Shown: one piece after another, positions 1 to 14,730 of the stretch
Numbering within the stretch: the first letter of the stretch is position 1
Layout of the letters: each line of letters begins with the position of its first letter
Source: Sphagnum magellanicum
Lineage: Eukaryota; Streptophyta; Sphagnopsida; Sphagnales; Sphagnaceae
DNA: 64,000 nucleotides
Reading direction: 5' to 3'
Assembly: GCA_021904315.1 (NCBI GenBank)
Contig: CM038918.1
Span: 3,425,349 to 3,489,348 of the forward strand
The notes under the pieces: model-generated
Seen by the model: only the letters and a program-made list of their open reading frames with translations
Told to the model about the DNA's origin: nothing
The model's database searches: none
Made by a program: the position numbers and the translations under genes

Positions 1-1012
1 TGTTAAGGCAGCTTGCCCTCATGGGCTTGCATGAGGCACTACCAAACACAGTGCGTAGGGAAAGGTCATTCTATGACATTAAGGTCTGGGTTGGCAGATG
101 TAATGTTTAACTATGAGTGTATGATCATCATGAGCAGATTATGTCATATAATGTGATCAAGAAGATGACACTTAGAGTGAAAGTCATAGTTTGGATGAAT
201 AGGTATTATGACCCATCTGATCTGTTGTTACTTGTGTTGTCAATGACAATTAGAGTGGGAGGTCATAGTTTGAAGGAATGGATATTGAATAACCTATAGA
301 ATTGTCGAGTGTTATATGGGCTAGTTCAAATTTCAAACTAGCAACAGTTAAAATAGGTAATGTTCCATGAAGTCTCCTCAAAATGAGCTCACTGTAATAC
401 CTGGTGAATGTTTTCTCAAATTTCTCCATCAATCTCTAGTGTCTCATTATGAGAGGGCAAAGACAACGAGGACCCTTGGTTAGGTTGAGTGCTTGCAAAA
501 AGCCAGGGCTACTTATCCCTTGCCATAAGAATATTCAAAATACCTCAGGCTCTCCTGACCCTGGCCATGAGAATATATGCCCGGGCATTTTGGAATATTC
601 TTCATATTAACCAGGGTTCTGGCTAATTATGACAATCGGTACAAGATTATGTTTTGTAAGATACTTGCAAAAGCTCATTTTAAATGGGAGCTTTTAATGA
701 TTAAATTTGCACACAAAGGAAAAATAGGTCAGGTTTCTTATGTAATGATAATCAGTTCCAAGTCAAAGTGAGTGACTGGGTGATTCTGGGTGCAATGTTC
801 AAATTCATTCATTCCTTCTTTCAGGAAGTTGTTAGTACATGTTCTCCTTCCTTTACTAATTGATAAACAAGTTTGTCAAACATTGTTTGTTAATGGGGTA
901 GAGATTATGTGGCATATTGTTTGTTGTACCTTCAACTACCTATTAGTTCGCGGCCATCATGTGTAGGTTTCATATCAACAGCTCAATCACCTAATGTGGA
1001 AATCTTGTGCAG
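1..1012. other. Stretch upstream of the first visible LRR exon
   Basis: No exon can be supported here. The missing signal peptide and N-terminal cap of the receptor kinase should lie here or beyond the left edge. A short open frame at 3-110 contains a W-V-G-R-C stretch vaguely like an LRR N-terminal cap, but no splice sites tie it to the next exon. The rest shows nothing I recognise. Confidence 0.4.
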
Positions 1013-3472
1013 AACCTTGGCCAACAATCTGGGGCTTTCAGGTCCGCTACTTAGTGGGCTTCTGTCTCTTGGTGTCTTGACCGTTTTGTAAGCAACTCCA
1101 AACTTATTCATTTTGGTAATGCAATAATTTGTTCTTACAATCTGTTGGGACTTTGCCCAGCTTGAAGTCAGCGTGGATTTAATTCCTTGTTAGGTCCTGC
1201 TAGATGTTGCCAGTAATAGCTCCAATCCAAGTAGAATACAACCATCCACTTAAAAGTGGCAACATTATTTTTCTTACATTATGCTAGGTAGAAATTAATG
1301 TCACCTTCAAGCAGGACATGGTTGAAAGGTTACTTTAGTCATACTTGGTTTTCAAACCTCTTTGTCATTTATATTAGTGCATGTAGCCTGTGCTGTTGGC
1401 CCAAGTGTGAACTGTTTACCCAACTAATTTTACATTCCAAAACCTTTCTTGTAGTTTAATTGAATTTCCAATAACAAAAAATACTCAAAATTCAATATCT
1501 CTCACACCATAGGTCTCAAAAATTTCAAATCACCTTGATTAAATCCCACTTCTAAGGGTTTTCCAACAATACCAAGAGTGTGCCCAAATTCCCCTATAAT
1601 TTTCAGTTTTGATTTAAATAAAGTTTCAGTGAAAAAATTGTTCAATGTTCAATAACTTCTCCACAATAGGTTGAAACATTATGAAAGCAACTTGGTGCAC
1701 ACCTAGTCATTGATGGATTTCTGACTGTACCAAAAGTGCAGCAGGAGCTGCCCTGATTTGGGAGATCTCAAAGTGACAAAAAAAAACAAACAACCTTCCT
1801 TCATAGATAGATTAATCTTGAATACACCTGTGAATGAACTACTTTGCAAGTATGCCACTAATAATGTGGGGTGTGGGAATCACTTGTCTCCAGGGATCTT
1901 CATAATTGTAGTTTTAATGGAACAATTGGTGACGAGCTCTTTTATTTATCAAATCTTGTGCAAGTGTAAGTTATGTTTGTCTCTGTGGATGCTTTTAATC
2001 ATGAATGCCTTGCTTTGAACATTACTTCCTATGTAGGCTAATACTCAAAAAATGCATTGACAACTTATCCAAGGTGATGCATGTGGGTCATGCGCATGTG
2101 TATTTGCAAAATGCTCAGAGAAATTTTCTAGTTTATTTGGATGGCACCTTGTTTTCATGAATATTCCAAGAGGAAGAATCTTATACCTACTCATATTGAT
2201 CTTGGTATGCTTTGACAAAAATTGAAGAAAATTGCATTGTGACACCAACTTTGGGGCACTCATTCATGCATTCACCATGTAGTTGAACTAGTTAGTGCTA
2301 GGAAATTTATGACTACCTAATAAATGATAGCATTATCATTGTTTTGTGTTCTAGGGATTTAAGTGCAAACCAATTTACTGGGCACCTTCCAAATTTTGGT
2401 GGAGCAATTTATTTGCAAATATTGAACATTTCCCACAACAAACTATCAGGGCCGAGTCGACCGTATTACAATAGCAGCACAGATTATGGTCTTCTAAACT
2501 TGACATTCTTGACTATAGTGTAAGGCAAATTTTCACCATCTTCTATGTTGATTTCAAAAAAAAATTCATCAATTTTTTTTGCCATGTGCCCATCTATAAA
2601 TAGTGTTGTTAGGTGTTACCACATTGTTTCATTCAATGGCTAAACAATATTCATTACGCATATCATGGATCATATTATTTCACTCAACTTGTTCTTGCTT
2701 CAATTTTTTTGTGGAACTCAACCTTGAAAAGTTACACAAGAAGAATCAAGGGCTTCTTATACTCAAATAATCATGTTAGTTAACTTGGTAGGAGTTTTTT
2801 TCAAAGTAGGTTTTGGGTTTTAATTTACTAGTTCAAACAAGCATAATGTTCATATGAATTTTTGTTGTCAATCATATGTCCTAATCATTTTTATTTGATT
2901 TTAAATAGTGATTTTTCAGGAAATAAGTTGGTAGGACCACCACCTAATTTCTCTGCAAGTTTGACGCTCCAATTTGTGTAAGTAATGCAATTTACATCAC
3001 AAAGGTTCCAATATTTGAAAATCACAAATTTGTAAACAAAATTGACCTTTCATTTGTGATAATCCTCATGCCTTATTTGTAAATTCATGAATATTCCTAG
3101 ATCATTATAAGAATTTGTTTCTAGCCATTGGTCTCAAGTATTGCTAATTATTTCTTCCACCAATTCTTGAAAGCATTTTTCTAATTCTTTTCAAGCTGCT
3201 TAGAATATAGATTTTAAAATTTTCTTTGTTCCCTTGATTGTTCATTGATGTTTTGTTTTAATATTGTCATTATGAATTTTGCCTAATCACATTGAAAATT
3301 TGGTTGTTCTTAGGAATTTGAGTTCGAATCTATTCATGAATCAAACAGATCTTATGTATTTCAATAATGCATCAATGTTGACAGTGTTGGATCTATCAAA
3401 CAACAATTTCATTGGTTCCCTACCTGATTTCAGCATATTTCCAGAAAATTTACAAGAACTGTAAGTTCTTGA

Positions 3473-3503
<31 letters not shown>

Positions 3504-6500
3504 CTTAAATTAATGAAATTGTAACGATTCCAAAGATTTGCATGTTGTTATCCCCATTGAAATTAAGTCAAAATATGAGGTCTATTCATAACAAGTTTAA
3601 ATAAAACAATTTTGTCATGTAAATTTCCATATGTTCATTTTGGTTAGCTCTTATAAGAATCCACTTTCCACAAATTAAGTATTTTTTAACCAAGACAAAT
3701 AAATCACATAGCATAATTTTGTAATTGAGCACACATTTATGATTTTTTTTTTTTTTTTTCATATACATAATCAAATGTGTTACATTTTGAATAAATTTGA
3801 CCAACTTCTTATTCTAATATGTTACGTGAACTTAATCAAAATATGAAATTCAAAATAATTTTTTATAATATGAATTTTAAATATGCAAGGTTTCAAATTC
3901 TAGATATGTCATATCTAATAATATAAGACATCGTATTTGACATTTAGGATATTGTTGTTTTGTAGCAACCTTGACAACAACCAGTTTAATGGGACCTTAA
4001 ACATAGACAACATTCTAAACTTGGAAAGGAAAATGAATCACAATACATTGATATATATTGGGCATTTACAAACATTAAGCATTGGATCCAACAACATCTC
4101 GGGTGTTAATTTCTCCATTTCTGATATTGAAAATGTCATTTCTATCATCAAGTAAGTAGTTTGATTCTTAAATTTTTTTTTATGACAATAGTTGCAAGAT
4201 GTAAAAATGTAGTTCTAGGTTTGAATTTTCATATTCAACATTTTATGACTTACAAGCACATGTTTGTAATTATATGCAACATAAATTGTTTATGTTGTTT
4301 ATGAAATTAAAATTTTGTCATGCACTAAGTAATTGTCATGCATTTTTAGGCTCCAAAACAACCCTTATTGTTCACATCAACAAAGCTCAATTATTGGACA
4401 AAAGTGTTATTGCAACCAAACTTGTGTAGTACCAAATGGTAAATAAGTTTGATTAAATTTTCAAATGGTTTTTGTTAGAGATTGGCGAAAGTATTCATAT
4501 ATGTAATTACATATAACATATAATTTTATTGTGAATATATAGAATGATGCATGTTGGTATTGAAATAATTGAGTTCCATAATCCTCATGTTATTTAATAT
4601 AATGAATTTATGTTGCTAAGAGATCAAATTGTATATGAAAATATTTATTTATATATACATATCTCCTATCCAATAGAATCGTGCTCTCATATTATGGTAA
4701 TTTTAGCCAATCTTGTAAAATACATGGGCCAAATCTTTCAATTTTTCATATGGTTGACCTCAAATATTGTGCACTTAATCTTTCAAATTGAATAGATGAT
4801 GAATAACGAAATGTTCGAAGGGCGATTATTATTGCAACAACTATAAGTGCTACCATACTAGTACTTGTCATTGCCATTAGCAGTTGGTTACTGTGGAGGA
4901 ACAAACAAAAGCATTATGTCCTACTTCACCAAGCTCAAGAAAGTAAGTGATAATCACATATGATTCATGTTTATTGATCATAAATTTGACACCCTTAAAT
5001 AATGTTTATAAAAAATTATTTTTTTGCTCATATCAAAAACAATTATCATCATTTAATCATTTTAATATTAAAGTACCATGTATAGAATCTTACTAGACAT
5101 TGATTGCCTGTAATGAATTTTGAAACCTTCAAAGTATCATTGAACCTTGTCTTTTGTTATTGGGCATAGAATTTGCGGAATTTGATGTTCAACCTACAAT
5201 CTTTTCATATTCTAAACTAAGAGCTGCTACAAAAGATTTTCACCCAGATATGAAGTTGGGTCAAGGGAGTTATGGGGTTGTATACAAGGTGACCTTCTCA
5301 CTTATATACTTAATATGTTTTCAATTTATCAAATGAATTAAGTTTTCAATCAATTTTTTTAAGAAACATCAAGATTTACAAATTAAGTATGCATGCATGT
5401 GAATGTGTCATATTCATTAGATATACTCAACAATCAATTTCATATGTTCAAGTTAAATATCAATACTTCCGATGTATATGAAAGATTGAGAAATGGAATC
5501 TATGACACTACCAAAATTACATTTTAAGATGTCCATATATTTGAAAAATAATATTATAGACAAATTGGGAAAGTACTCCAAATTATTGATCCCATGGTTC
5601 CACATCTGAGAAAAATATGAAGATATAGTTTTGACTATTTAAAAATAACATACATGGCAAACAATAGAGAACAAAATTGAATTGCTCTATTAAATTAGCA
5701 TATACATCTTTTCCAAGTTACATGTGGTCATGCAACAAATAAGAAGGAAAGAAAATTAATTAAAAAATGTTGACATATGGATTACATGTAGAAACATTGA
5801 TTAAAAGGTGTTGGTAGTATGATGATAATGGATGGCATTCAATGGTTAATCACAATCTATGTCCAAGGAATAAACACGTTTAATTTTGTTCCAATGAATT
5901 TTGTGCAAAACATTTGATTCATTTTTATGTTTAATGACACCTTGATATTAGCATAGAAAAACATAAGATCATGTCAAAAATTATGTCATGATTCATTTTG
6001 ATTACCTTTTTTTAATAAATTTTTTTGAACTTACAGGGGATATTTCCAAACAAGAATGAAGTGGCTGTGAAACAACTTTTTAATGAAAGCCAACAAAGCA
6101 TTGATGAATTTCTCAATGAAATTATTCTTATTATTAGAGTGAAACATCGTAACCTCGTGAAGTTGAAAGGTTGTTGCATTACCACATCAAAGAAAAGGCT
6201 CCTTGTGTACGAATATGTTGAAAACAATGATTTGGAGGAAACATTATTTGGTGAGTTTATCAATTTGAAAAGTATTTCATGTTAAATTTCATAGAATTTT
6301 ATATCTATTCAATTAATATGCACAACTCTTATTTGAATATGTGATTTTTTAATTTATTACATATTGATAATAATAAATAGGTTTGTTGAAAGATTTATTC
6401 CATTAGTGTTTTTCAGAAATTCATAAATGATAATCATAATAAGGGCAATCATGAACATCTACCTTAAATTATGCACAAAAGCCAACAAACTTATTTCAAA

Positions 6501-9500
6501 TAATTGATTAAAAGATAAAAACTTTGTAAAAATTTAAAATTGACCACAATTACAATGTTGTTTTACAATAGGCAAAGGAAAGCAAATGTTGAATTGGCCA
6601 GTGCGATTCAATATTTGTCTAGGAGTGGCTCGTGGTTTGTTTTATCTTCATGAGATTGCTCAACCACGGATCATCCATCGAGACATCAAGGCAAGCAATA
6701 TCTTGCTTGATAAAGATTTACAAGCAAGAATTGCAGATTTTGGCTTGGCTCTCTTATTTCCAGAAGATCAAACTCACATCACCACCATGCATATTGCTGG
6801 CACAAAGTGAGTGAAAATATATAATTTTAACTTATCATTTAATAATCATTTTTTTTCCATGCAAAGTTCATACATTAATAGAGTACAACTCCCATTTAAC
6901 TAATGATTAAGATTAAATGGACATTAACAAAATTGTACATTGGTATAGAATTAACAAATGTTAGTGATGATATTCAACTTTGTATTCTTTATTTAATGCC
7001 ATGTTTGTATTACAAGTAATAGGTAGTCAGTAAAAGCCAATCCAAAGCAATGTCTTTTATATGACCACAAAAATCTTAAATTTAATCATATGTTGTATGG
7101 AAAATATAATGACTTGTATATTAATGGAGATACATGGTGGTCAACTAACAAGCTATTACCACCATTATGTAAAGCTAACCTTTTCCAAAACCCATTACCA
7201 TAAAAAAGTCATGATGAATGGAAAAGATTTACAGTCACCTTGTTCCAACCTAGGATGAACTTAAATATTCTTAGGTAATTTTTTTTGTGAATATCAAAAA
7301 TTGATGAATGAAAATGAAAATGGATTTAAGTGAAGAGTTGTGTCATGAAACAAAGTTTGCAATTGCCTTTAAATAAATGTAAATGTTTGGGTCATTTAAT
7401 TGTGCAGGGGTTATCTAGCACCTGAATATGCAACTTGTGGTCAACTCACAACAAAAGTTGATGTTTACAGTTTTGGGGTTTTGGTGCTTGAAATTATGAG
7501 TGGAAGAAAAAACATTGATCCCAACTTCCCACCCCAAGATATTTATCTTTTGGACATTGTAAGCCCATCATTCCTTTTCCATGGACATTGATTGTTATCA
7601 AATTTAACTCATATTATTCATATTGATATAGTAAGTCCCTAGAGTCCCATCACTATTTTTCCTTGGTTGGGTTCATGAATATAACCCAATTGTATCAATA
7701 AATCATATACTTGGGTATGAAAAAGATAAAGTAAACTAAAATATCGTTTTGATAGTCTATTTGTTAAGCTAACAAAAAAAATACCAAAATTCATCATACA
7801 ATTATTATTATACATCTAAAGCTTTACTTGAATCAACAACAATGTATATGTTTTTTTTCACTATTGTGTATTAATTTTCAAATTCTTCATTGTAAAAATT
7901 GGTTTCAAGTATGTATGAAGTACGTTCCAACAAATAAAAAATATGATTAGTTTTAATAAATTATTTTGAATATACACTATTATAAAATGTGGGTGCAATT
8001 CATTAATCCATGTTCACTAGACTAGTGAATTCACTCAAAATCTAATGAAATCACTTGGCATATAGGGACACCTTTTGTTGTAGTGATATCATGATCTTTA
8101 TTTGCTAATTTAATAAATAAATATATTTCATTAATATTTATAAAAAAAATTAACACCATATTGATCAATAAATTTCAAAAATATTTTATCCCTGCTTTTT
8201 TTTAAAAAATAATTCAAATTTTGTATTCAATTTATCATAAAATGAATAGAACACACAATGAATTCGTAATGATACTTAAATAGATTTTGAATTTACTTTC
8301 TTGTACTTATGTTAAAAATTCTCTCATTTTTAAACTTGCTTTTGTTTTGTCAACTTTTTTTGCATACTTTACTATGCTTTCACTCACCTAGTCATAATTA
8401 TTGGGCAAATTTCCAAGTAAAATTGAAATATGCCACCCATGCATACCAAATAACTTTTGGGTGAGACCATGTTATTGGGTATTTTTTCTTTGTTTTGTGT
8501 CATGTTATATATTTGCCTAAGGGTTATGATGATCTATTGAGTACCTAAACATGAAACTAGCTAAGGATGGAAATCCTAAGTAGAAAACAAACTGAATGTT
8601 GATTTTGGGGCCCAAGCCAACTAAATATTATATCATATTTAATTTAAAGATCATCAAATTGATATGCAAGTTCAATAAAAACTAACACATATTCATTGAT
8701 GCCATCAAAGTTCAACCTTAACTTGGTTATTAAGAAAATCTTGAATATAGAAAAGAAATATCTTGATCCATATTTTAGACCTAAAGTATATATCTTGGCA
8801 CATCATAAACATTAATTTTTTTTTACCTACATATTATATCATATGGCTCTAGATATCTAGATTCAATGCAAACATTTCTTGAAAGATTATATGTGACCTC
8901 ACCTAATGCACACATATATTGGACATTCTTTATACTTGACAAGTGGCAACTTAACATGAATTACATATTAATCCTTACATTTGCTTGATTAGTAATTACC
9001 ATTTTGCAAACAAACATTGCTTGAACAACCCAACCTAGTTACATCCCAAAATATGATTTTTTCCAAAACTTATGCCAAACTTCTAGATCAAGTTAAGGGA
9101 GTTGTCTAAATTTAAATCATTACTTCATGATAATTGCTAGATTATTGTGTTGGTTGAGTGTAATTGTAAAGATAAATAATTACCACTAGGCAAGTTTGAC
9201 ACTTTCATGTTGTTATTGTGTGTAATGTCTAAGCATATTTATGCTTTGTGTGTAGGCTTGGAGATTGGCACGAAGAAAAGGAAACTCAATTATCAATCTT
9301 GTGGATTGCACACTTGAATTACATAATGATGAGATGAAAGAAGCATTACAGGTGGTGAAGATAGCCCTTTTGTGTTTGCAACAAGACGCAGATAATCGAC
9401 CTACCATGGTTCATGTATTGGCAATGTTACAAGGTGAGGCTGAAATTATGGAAATTGTATTAGATGACAATTTAGAAACTGAAAGCATGAACGAGGTTTA

Positions 9501-9660
9501 TGAAAACACTTTATTATCGTCTAAAATAAACTTTTCTTCCATTTCGCAATGTTTTGAAAAACCCAATAAGGCAATGTTGAAAGGATCATCATCAAGTAGT
9601 CAAAGTTATGATTTTGCATCCAAATGCGAGCCCTTTGATGTAAAAAGTTTCAATAGGTGA
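1013..9660 (+). CDS. LRR receptor-like Ser/Thr kinase, 5' partial, 13 exons, one in-frame stop
   Basis: Exons are 1013-1087, 1894-1965, 2355-2519, 2909-2977, 3314-3460, 3966-4151, 4350-4438, 4796-4942, 5170-5288, 6037-6250, 6572-6806, 7408-7558 and 9256-9660. All junctions are GT-AG and the phases match throughout, giving about 690 codons. The first six exons are leucine-rich repeats with phase-2 introns, typical of this gene type. Exon 7 is a cysteine-bearing cap (NPYC, CYC). Exon 8 is a membrane helix followed by basic residues. Exons 9-13 are a full kinase domain: glycine loop GQGSYG, VAVK lysine, HRDIKASN catalytic loop, DFG, APE, and a terminal RPTM. The tail is serine-rich. The family perceives extracellular ligands at the plasma membrane and phosphorylates cytosolic targets; the ligand is unknown. 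The kinase half resembles LRR subfamily VIII. The 5' end is not visible. The TAA at 4804-4806 makes the allele doubtful as a full receptor. Confidence 0.88.
1363..1796 (-). repeat. Dispersed repeat, copy 1 (inside an LRR intron)
   Basis: The reverse complement of this stretch aligns over about 430 bp with 14731-15155. Shared landmarks include GAGATCTCCCAAA near one end, a GAGAGATATTGA core and GTTGGGTAA towards the other end. It sits in the intron between the first two visible LRR exons. No coding content is seen; it is probably a non-autonomous element or an LTR fragment. Confidence 0.7.
3477..3505. repeat. (AT)n microsatellite
   Basis: About 14 AT units lie directly after the splice donor of exon 3314-3460, within the intron. 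Confidence 0.95.
4804..4806 (+). other. Premature stop codon in the transmembrane exon
   Basis: The exon 4796-4942 fits its neighbours in phase on both sides (phase 1 in, phase 1 out) and encodes the membrane helix, but its fourth codon reads TAA. No other acceptor nearby restores the frame: the AG at 4819-4820 would need phase 2, and the only good donor before it (after 4438) gives phase 1. The stop would leave a secreted ectodomain, or trigger nonsense-mediated decay. A base-call error is possible because the rest of the gene is intact. Confidence 0.75.
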
Positions 9661-11799
9661 ATTTCTATCAATTGGAGGAATTTGACCAAAATTTAAATAT
9701 GGTTACATACACATGATGTGTGTGTGTGTGTGATGCCTTTTGTTGTACAACTTGGAAAGATGAATACATGTGGAATAAATTAGTTTATTTGAAATTTGGC
9801 ATTAATATCATCGTTAAATGGCTCCATTTAGCAAACCTGATATTTTCACATAATTAGTCACATCAATATTTGAAACACACATACTTGTGCTAAGGAATGA
9901 TGTATCTTTAGATGTTTGAAGAAAAATTTGATGGTCTAATTTGAAAAAGGAAATTTGTGTTTATTATTGTACAATCATGTGTTTGATGATTTGCTTACAT
10001 TTTTCCCAACATTGTTGGATGAATTTTTATTTTTTTTGTACTGGCGACTTTATGGATGTTTAGAAGGATTTTTTTAAGCTTGTAAATAGATCTTGACCTA
10101 TGATTGTGCACAATTCAACTTCATTTATGATAAGTGATTCCAAATAATTGTTATTGGAGATCACATTTATGGCAACATATAAGTTATTAACATAAAATAC
10201 TAAAAAAAATGATTATACAAGCGATGATAAAAAAAAATTTGGATTTTAATCAAATTCATAATATTGATTTGGGTAAGTGTTTTGGCAATTGTCAAAAGGG
10301 TTTCAAACATTAGGTTCACATTTAACACCAATGTTTGGTGAAAATGGTCTTTTGGAAAGACAAATTGGTATAGGTATGAAATTTTCAAAAGAAGAAAAAA
10401 AAAAGGTCTTGGTATATAAAGGGTCTCTAAAAGAAAGCCTCATTTTGGTATACATAATCCTCAATTATTTATAAATTGCAAAATAATACCTAGTAGCAAA
10501 ATTTGGTGCCAATGTAACAATAATATTGGTTTTCCTTTCATCATATATCAATGAAAATGGCATATTTTAATTGAAAAAGTCAAGTGAGTAAGTTTTGTTT
10601 AAAAACATAGCTTCCACATGATGTAAAAATTCAAATTGGTTGTCCATTACACATAATACCCACACTACTTCCATTTTGTTACACATTATGGCTCTCACAA
10701 GTGCAATGAAATGTGTAGCTTCACTACATAATCCATGTGAATGGGGCAATATTGGTAATGTATAAGAATCTTACAAAACTAGGATTATAAAGCAAGTAGG
10801 GTATCCATTTTCAATCCATGCAATTGAATATATGGGGGGCTAAAATAAGTATGACCCACATAATGCAACAAGGTTATATACCAAGAAAGCCTTTCATGGA
10901 TTCATCATGGGTCATGTCCCATTGCCATTCAACTTTTGGTCTAAATTATTGTCAATGTTAAGTATGTATGTAAACATATCATATTCAATTTATCATTAAC
11001 CATCAATTTCATTTGTTGAAATTTAATGTGAAATTTCCTATGTACATGACAATAATTGATGTGTAACTATGAAGATCCAAAATGTGATAGAGCATGATAA
11101 GTGCATGACCATTAATTTGCAAAACGATAGAATGGATGAATTTGGGGGAATTAGAACCATTCATTAAAAGTTTCAATCCCATACTTCCATGATTAAGAAA
11201 ATTGAGGATAAGTCAACTATTTAGAAGGAACAAATGTGCCTAGGGGTTACACTCCTCAATAGGTTTTGATACTTGAATGTGACAAATGACTAATTTTGGG
11301 AGTGTATATTACCTTTTAGGATTGTCACTTTTGGTATTTATGTATTATCTAACTATATAATTACATATAATTCCAATATTTAACAATTGATGGTGGGTAA
11401 TTAATTTAGATTAATTTAAACCCTTTCTTTAATTTCAAACTTTGCAATTTTTTTTGTTGGGTTTTTTTAAATGTGAGAGAGAAGATTGTGAATAGATTAT
11501 GATTTGGACATTTGATTGTGTTGATTTTGGCCATTTGATTTAAAAAATGTTTCAACCATTTATTGATTCACGCTAAAATCCCAATTTCAAAGTTTCAAAA
11601 GTTTGGGCATGACAAGACTTGACCTTAAATTAGTCTCGTAGATATTTCAACTTATCTTAATGTATCAAACTTAAAGCTTATATTTGATTAATTTTTTAAT
11701 AAAAAATTACTTAGGGCATTATATTAAAATAATTTAATTACATATTGTAATTGAAATGAGCATGGTTTTTAAATTTAAATTATTGTTTTATTATTTTTA
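9661..11799. other. AT-rich spacer downstream of the receptor kinase
   Basis: This contains the 3' flank of the kinase gene, with a short (TG)n run at about 9717-9732. The rest is AT-rich sequence without a supported exon or a recognisable element, up to the point where homology to intron sequence of the kinase gene begins. Confidence 0.5.
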
Positions 11800-13369
11800 T
11801 CTCAAACATAAATATGACTTTATATTTTGTCTCACATAGTTTTTTAATATATACATGTCAAAACATAATAAATAAACTCAAATTGCTTTATAGTAATGAT
11901 ACATCTAATTTTCCAAGTTCCATGGAGTCATGCTGCAAATACAATACAAAAAAAATAATCATTTACTAAAATGGTTGAATAATTCATTTAAATTTTATCA
12001 AACGTTGATGTTAACATATATAAAAAAACATGGGTGGTGTCTTGTCAAAGATTATGTCATGATTGATTTTGATTACTCATTTTCACAAAAAGGCTTTTAG
12101 TTTATGAATATGTTGAAAACAATGATTTAGCAAAAAACATTATTTGGTGGGTTTACCAAATTTTCTTGATACTTCTTAGTTAGTTTTATAAAAAATCTCC
12201 ATGCAATTCAATATGTGCAACCCATATGAATTTGCATAATATATTTTTTGGTTTCATGATTTAAAAAAAGAAGTAGATGTGACCCACAACTTTGTAAATG
12301 ATTATTCTTAGGACAATAATTAGCATCTACATAATTAAAATTTTAAAAAAAAAACCGAATGAAATTGTCTCAAATAATGGATTCAAAGTTGCAAAATTTC
12401 ATAAAAGCCTTAAATTGACCACCTAAGTTTAATAATGTTGTTTTCCAAAACAAAAAGGAAGCACAAATGAAATAATGATCCAAATTGGCTAGTGCAATTT
12501 AATATTTTCCTTTGTGTGGTTCATGGTTTATTTGATTTTCATGAGATTACTCAACCATGAATCATCCATTGAGACATAAAGGCAAACAACATTTTACAAC
12601 CAAAAATTGCAAAATTTGGCTTGGCTTTCTTATTTCCAGAATATCAAACCCACATTACAACCAATGCACATTGTTCGCAAAATGTGAGTAGTTTCAACTT
12701 ATTAGTATTCTAATTATTTTTTTTGTTCTATGCAAAGTTTATATACAATTACATGATTGAATGGAATTTAACATATGGTGTTTATATTGGTATAAAATTG
12801 GCAAAGTTTGATGATGATAATCTAGTTTTTAACTTTTTTGTGTAGAGTACTATATTTGCAAATAACAATCACTAGATCGATGCAAATGAAACCAAGGTCT
12901 ATTCCACATTAGTCGTAAATGAATTTTATGGTCAAACAACACGAACTAAAAATATATCATTAGGGCTTAAAGGTAGTGAATTAAGAAACCATTGTCACCA
13001 CCTTCAAAAGTTAACCTTCTCAAAAACCCATTTACCTTAGGAAAGCAAGGAAAAGATTCCATGTCACCTTTTTCCAATTTAGGTTTAAGTATTTGTGGGT
13101 TATATGTGTTTTAAAATATTCATAATAAATGAAAATAAGAAATCCTTAAATTTATGAATATTATTTATATCACACAAACAAATGCGTGTCCATTGTGAAG
13201 TATGTAGGGGTAATCTAACACCTGGGTATGCAACTTCTTGTCATCTCATGGAAAAACAATGATATTTATAGTTTTTGAGTTTTGATGCTTGAAATTGTAA
13301 GTCGACAAATGAACATCAATCCTAGCTTACCACTATGTGACATATGTCTTTTGGACATTGCAAGCCCAT

Positions 13370-14730
13370 CCTTTTACCTGAACATGATTGATTGTTCTAA
13401 AAAAACAATTCTTATTTCCCAAAAATAAACAAAGAAAATTCACCACGGTTTGTTGACAAAACACAAGTTGATCTCTAGTTTTCACTTACTTCACTTGCCA
13501 CCTCCAAAAAGGGGGCAATATCCAAGTCTTGATGTGGAAGCCATCCACGAACACTTTCATGGCTTCCTAATCGAGGCATTTATTTTTAACCACAACTTAA
13601 ACCTTTTGGGTGAATTGAACTTGGGTGTTGTTAATTTTAGGTCAAGAATTTAGATCATAATACTAATCATACAAATCGATTTAGAATAGGGGACTTGATT
13701 TCATGAACAAGGAGTATATTCATACAGTAGTACCTTTACCATTCTAATAGTAATTAAATCATCTTCAATAAATGTTAAATTTTCCCAAAATCAGCTGGTT
13801 GCTTGCAATGCCGAATTTTTTTGAAATTTGTTTGGCATTACTATTGACTGCATACCTTAGAGCTTGGTGGTGCAGTGTCATGCCTAAGTAGTGCAAAATT
13901 ACTTGGCATTTTTTTCCAACCTCAACTATAGGAACTTCAGGAATTTTTATTGCCAAAGTGAAAAACCCATCAAGAAGAGGTGGGAATGGTAGAGGTGCTA
14001 CATTATATCATTTAAGGTTGACCACATTTCACCTAAACCAACTCATATAAGAAAATATAATTATTTATGATGCACAAGCAAGGTTTTTGTTTTTTTGTTT
14101 TTTTTTCAATTTTTTGATCATAGCTACAAGTCAGAGAGGGAACTTGTAGGAAACTTTAGGAATCGTACTATATTTTGGCCACATGTTGAAACCACACGGT
14201 TTCACTTTTTTTTCCCGCATGTAACAAATATTTTTTCCATATCTTGATTAAACCTAGGTCAACCAATATTTGACTCTTTCATATGTCACGTTTTATATTT
14301 ATTTAAATGTTAGGATATGTAACTAGGCACTTGGACACAAACCTGGGTAATGCAAAAAGTGCATGCCAACTTGTAGGCCAAAATAAAGATATTTGCAAAA
14401 ATTGGAATCCATTGGTGAATTTGATATGCAATGTACAATAAGTTTTTTTCCATTCAAATGGTGCCATCAAAATGTAATTAGACTTGAATGAAATACACAA
14501 AAGAAACATTTTTCTGATCCATGCCCTGAAATTGAAACGAACATCTTAACATGAGAACATATTAAAAACTGAAGTGTCCATTATTTACCATGAAAAGATA
14601 ATATGGCTTTAGCTAGGTACCTAACTCCTCTAGAATGATTGTTTTGGGAAATTACATGTCCGAACCCAATTAAACAATATATATTGGTGTTTTTTTTATA
14701 CTCAAGTTGGTTAATTCCTCTATTGAGGAA
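13370..14730. other. Sequence within the long intron of the kinase pseudogene
   Basis: It lies between the decayed APE exon and the dispersed repeat. No exon, RNA or element with defined ends could be recognised. Short open frames are scattered on both strands without known motifs. Confidence 0.4.
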
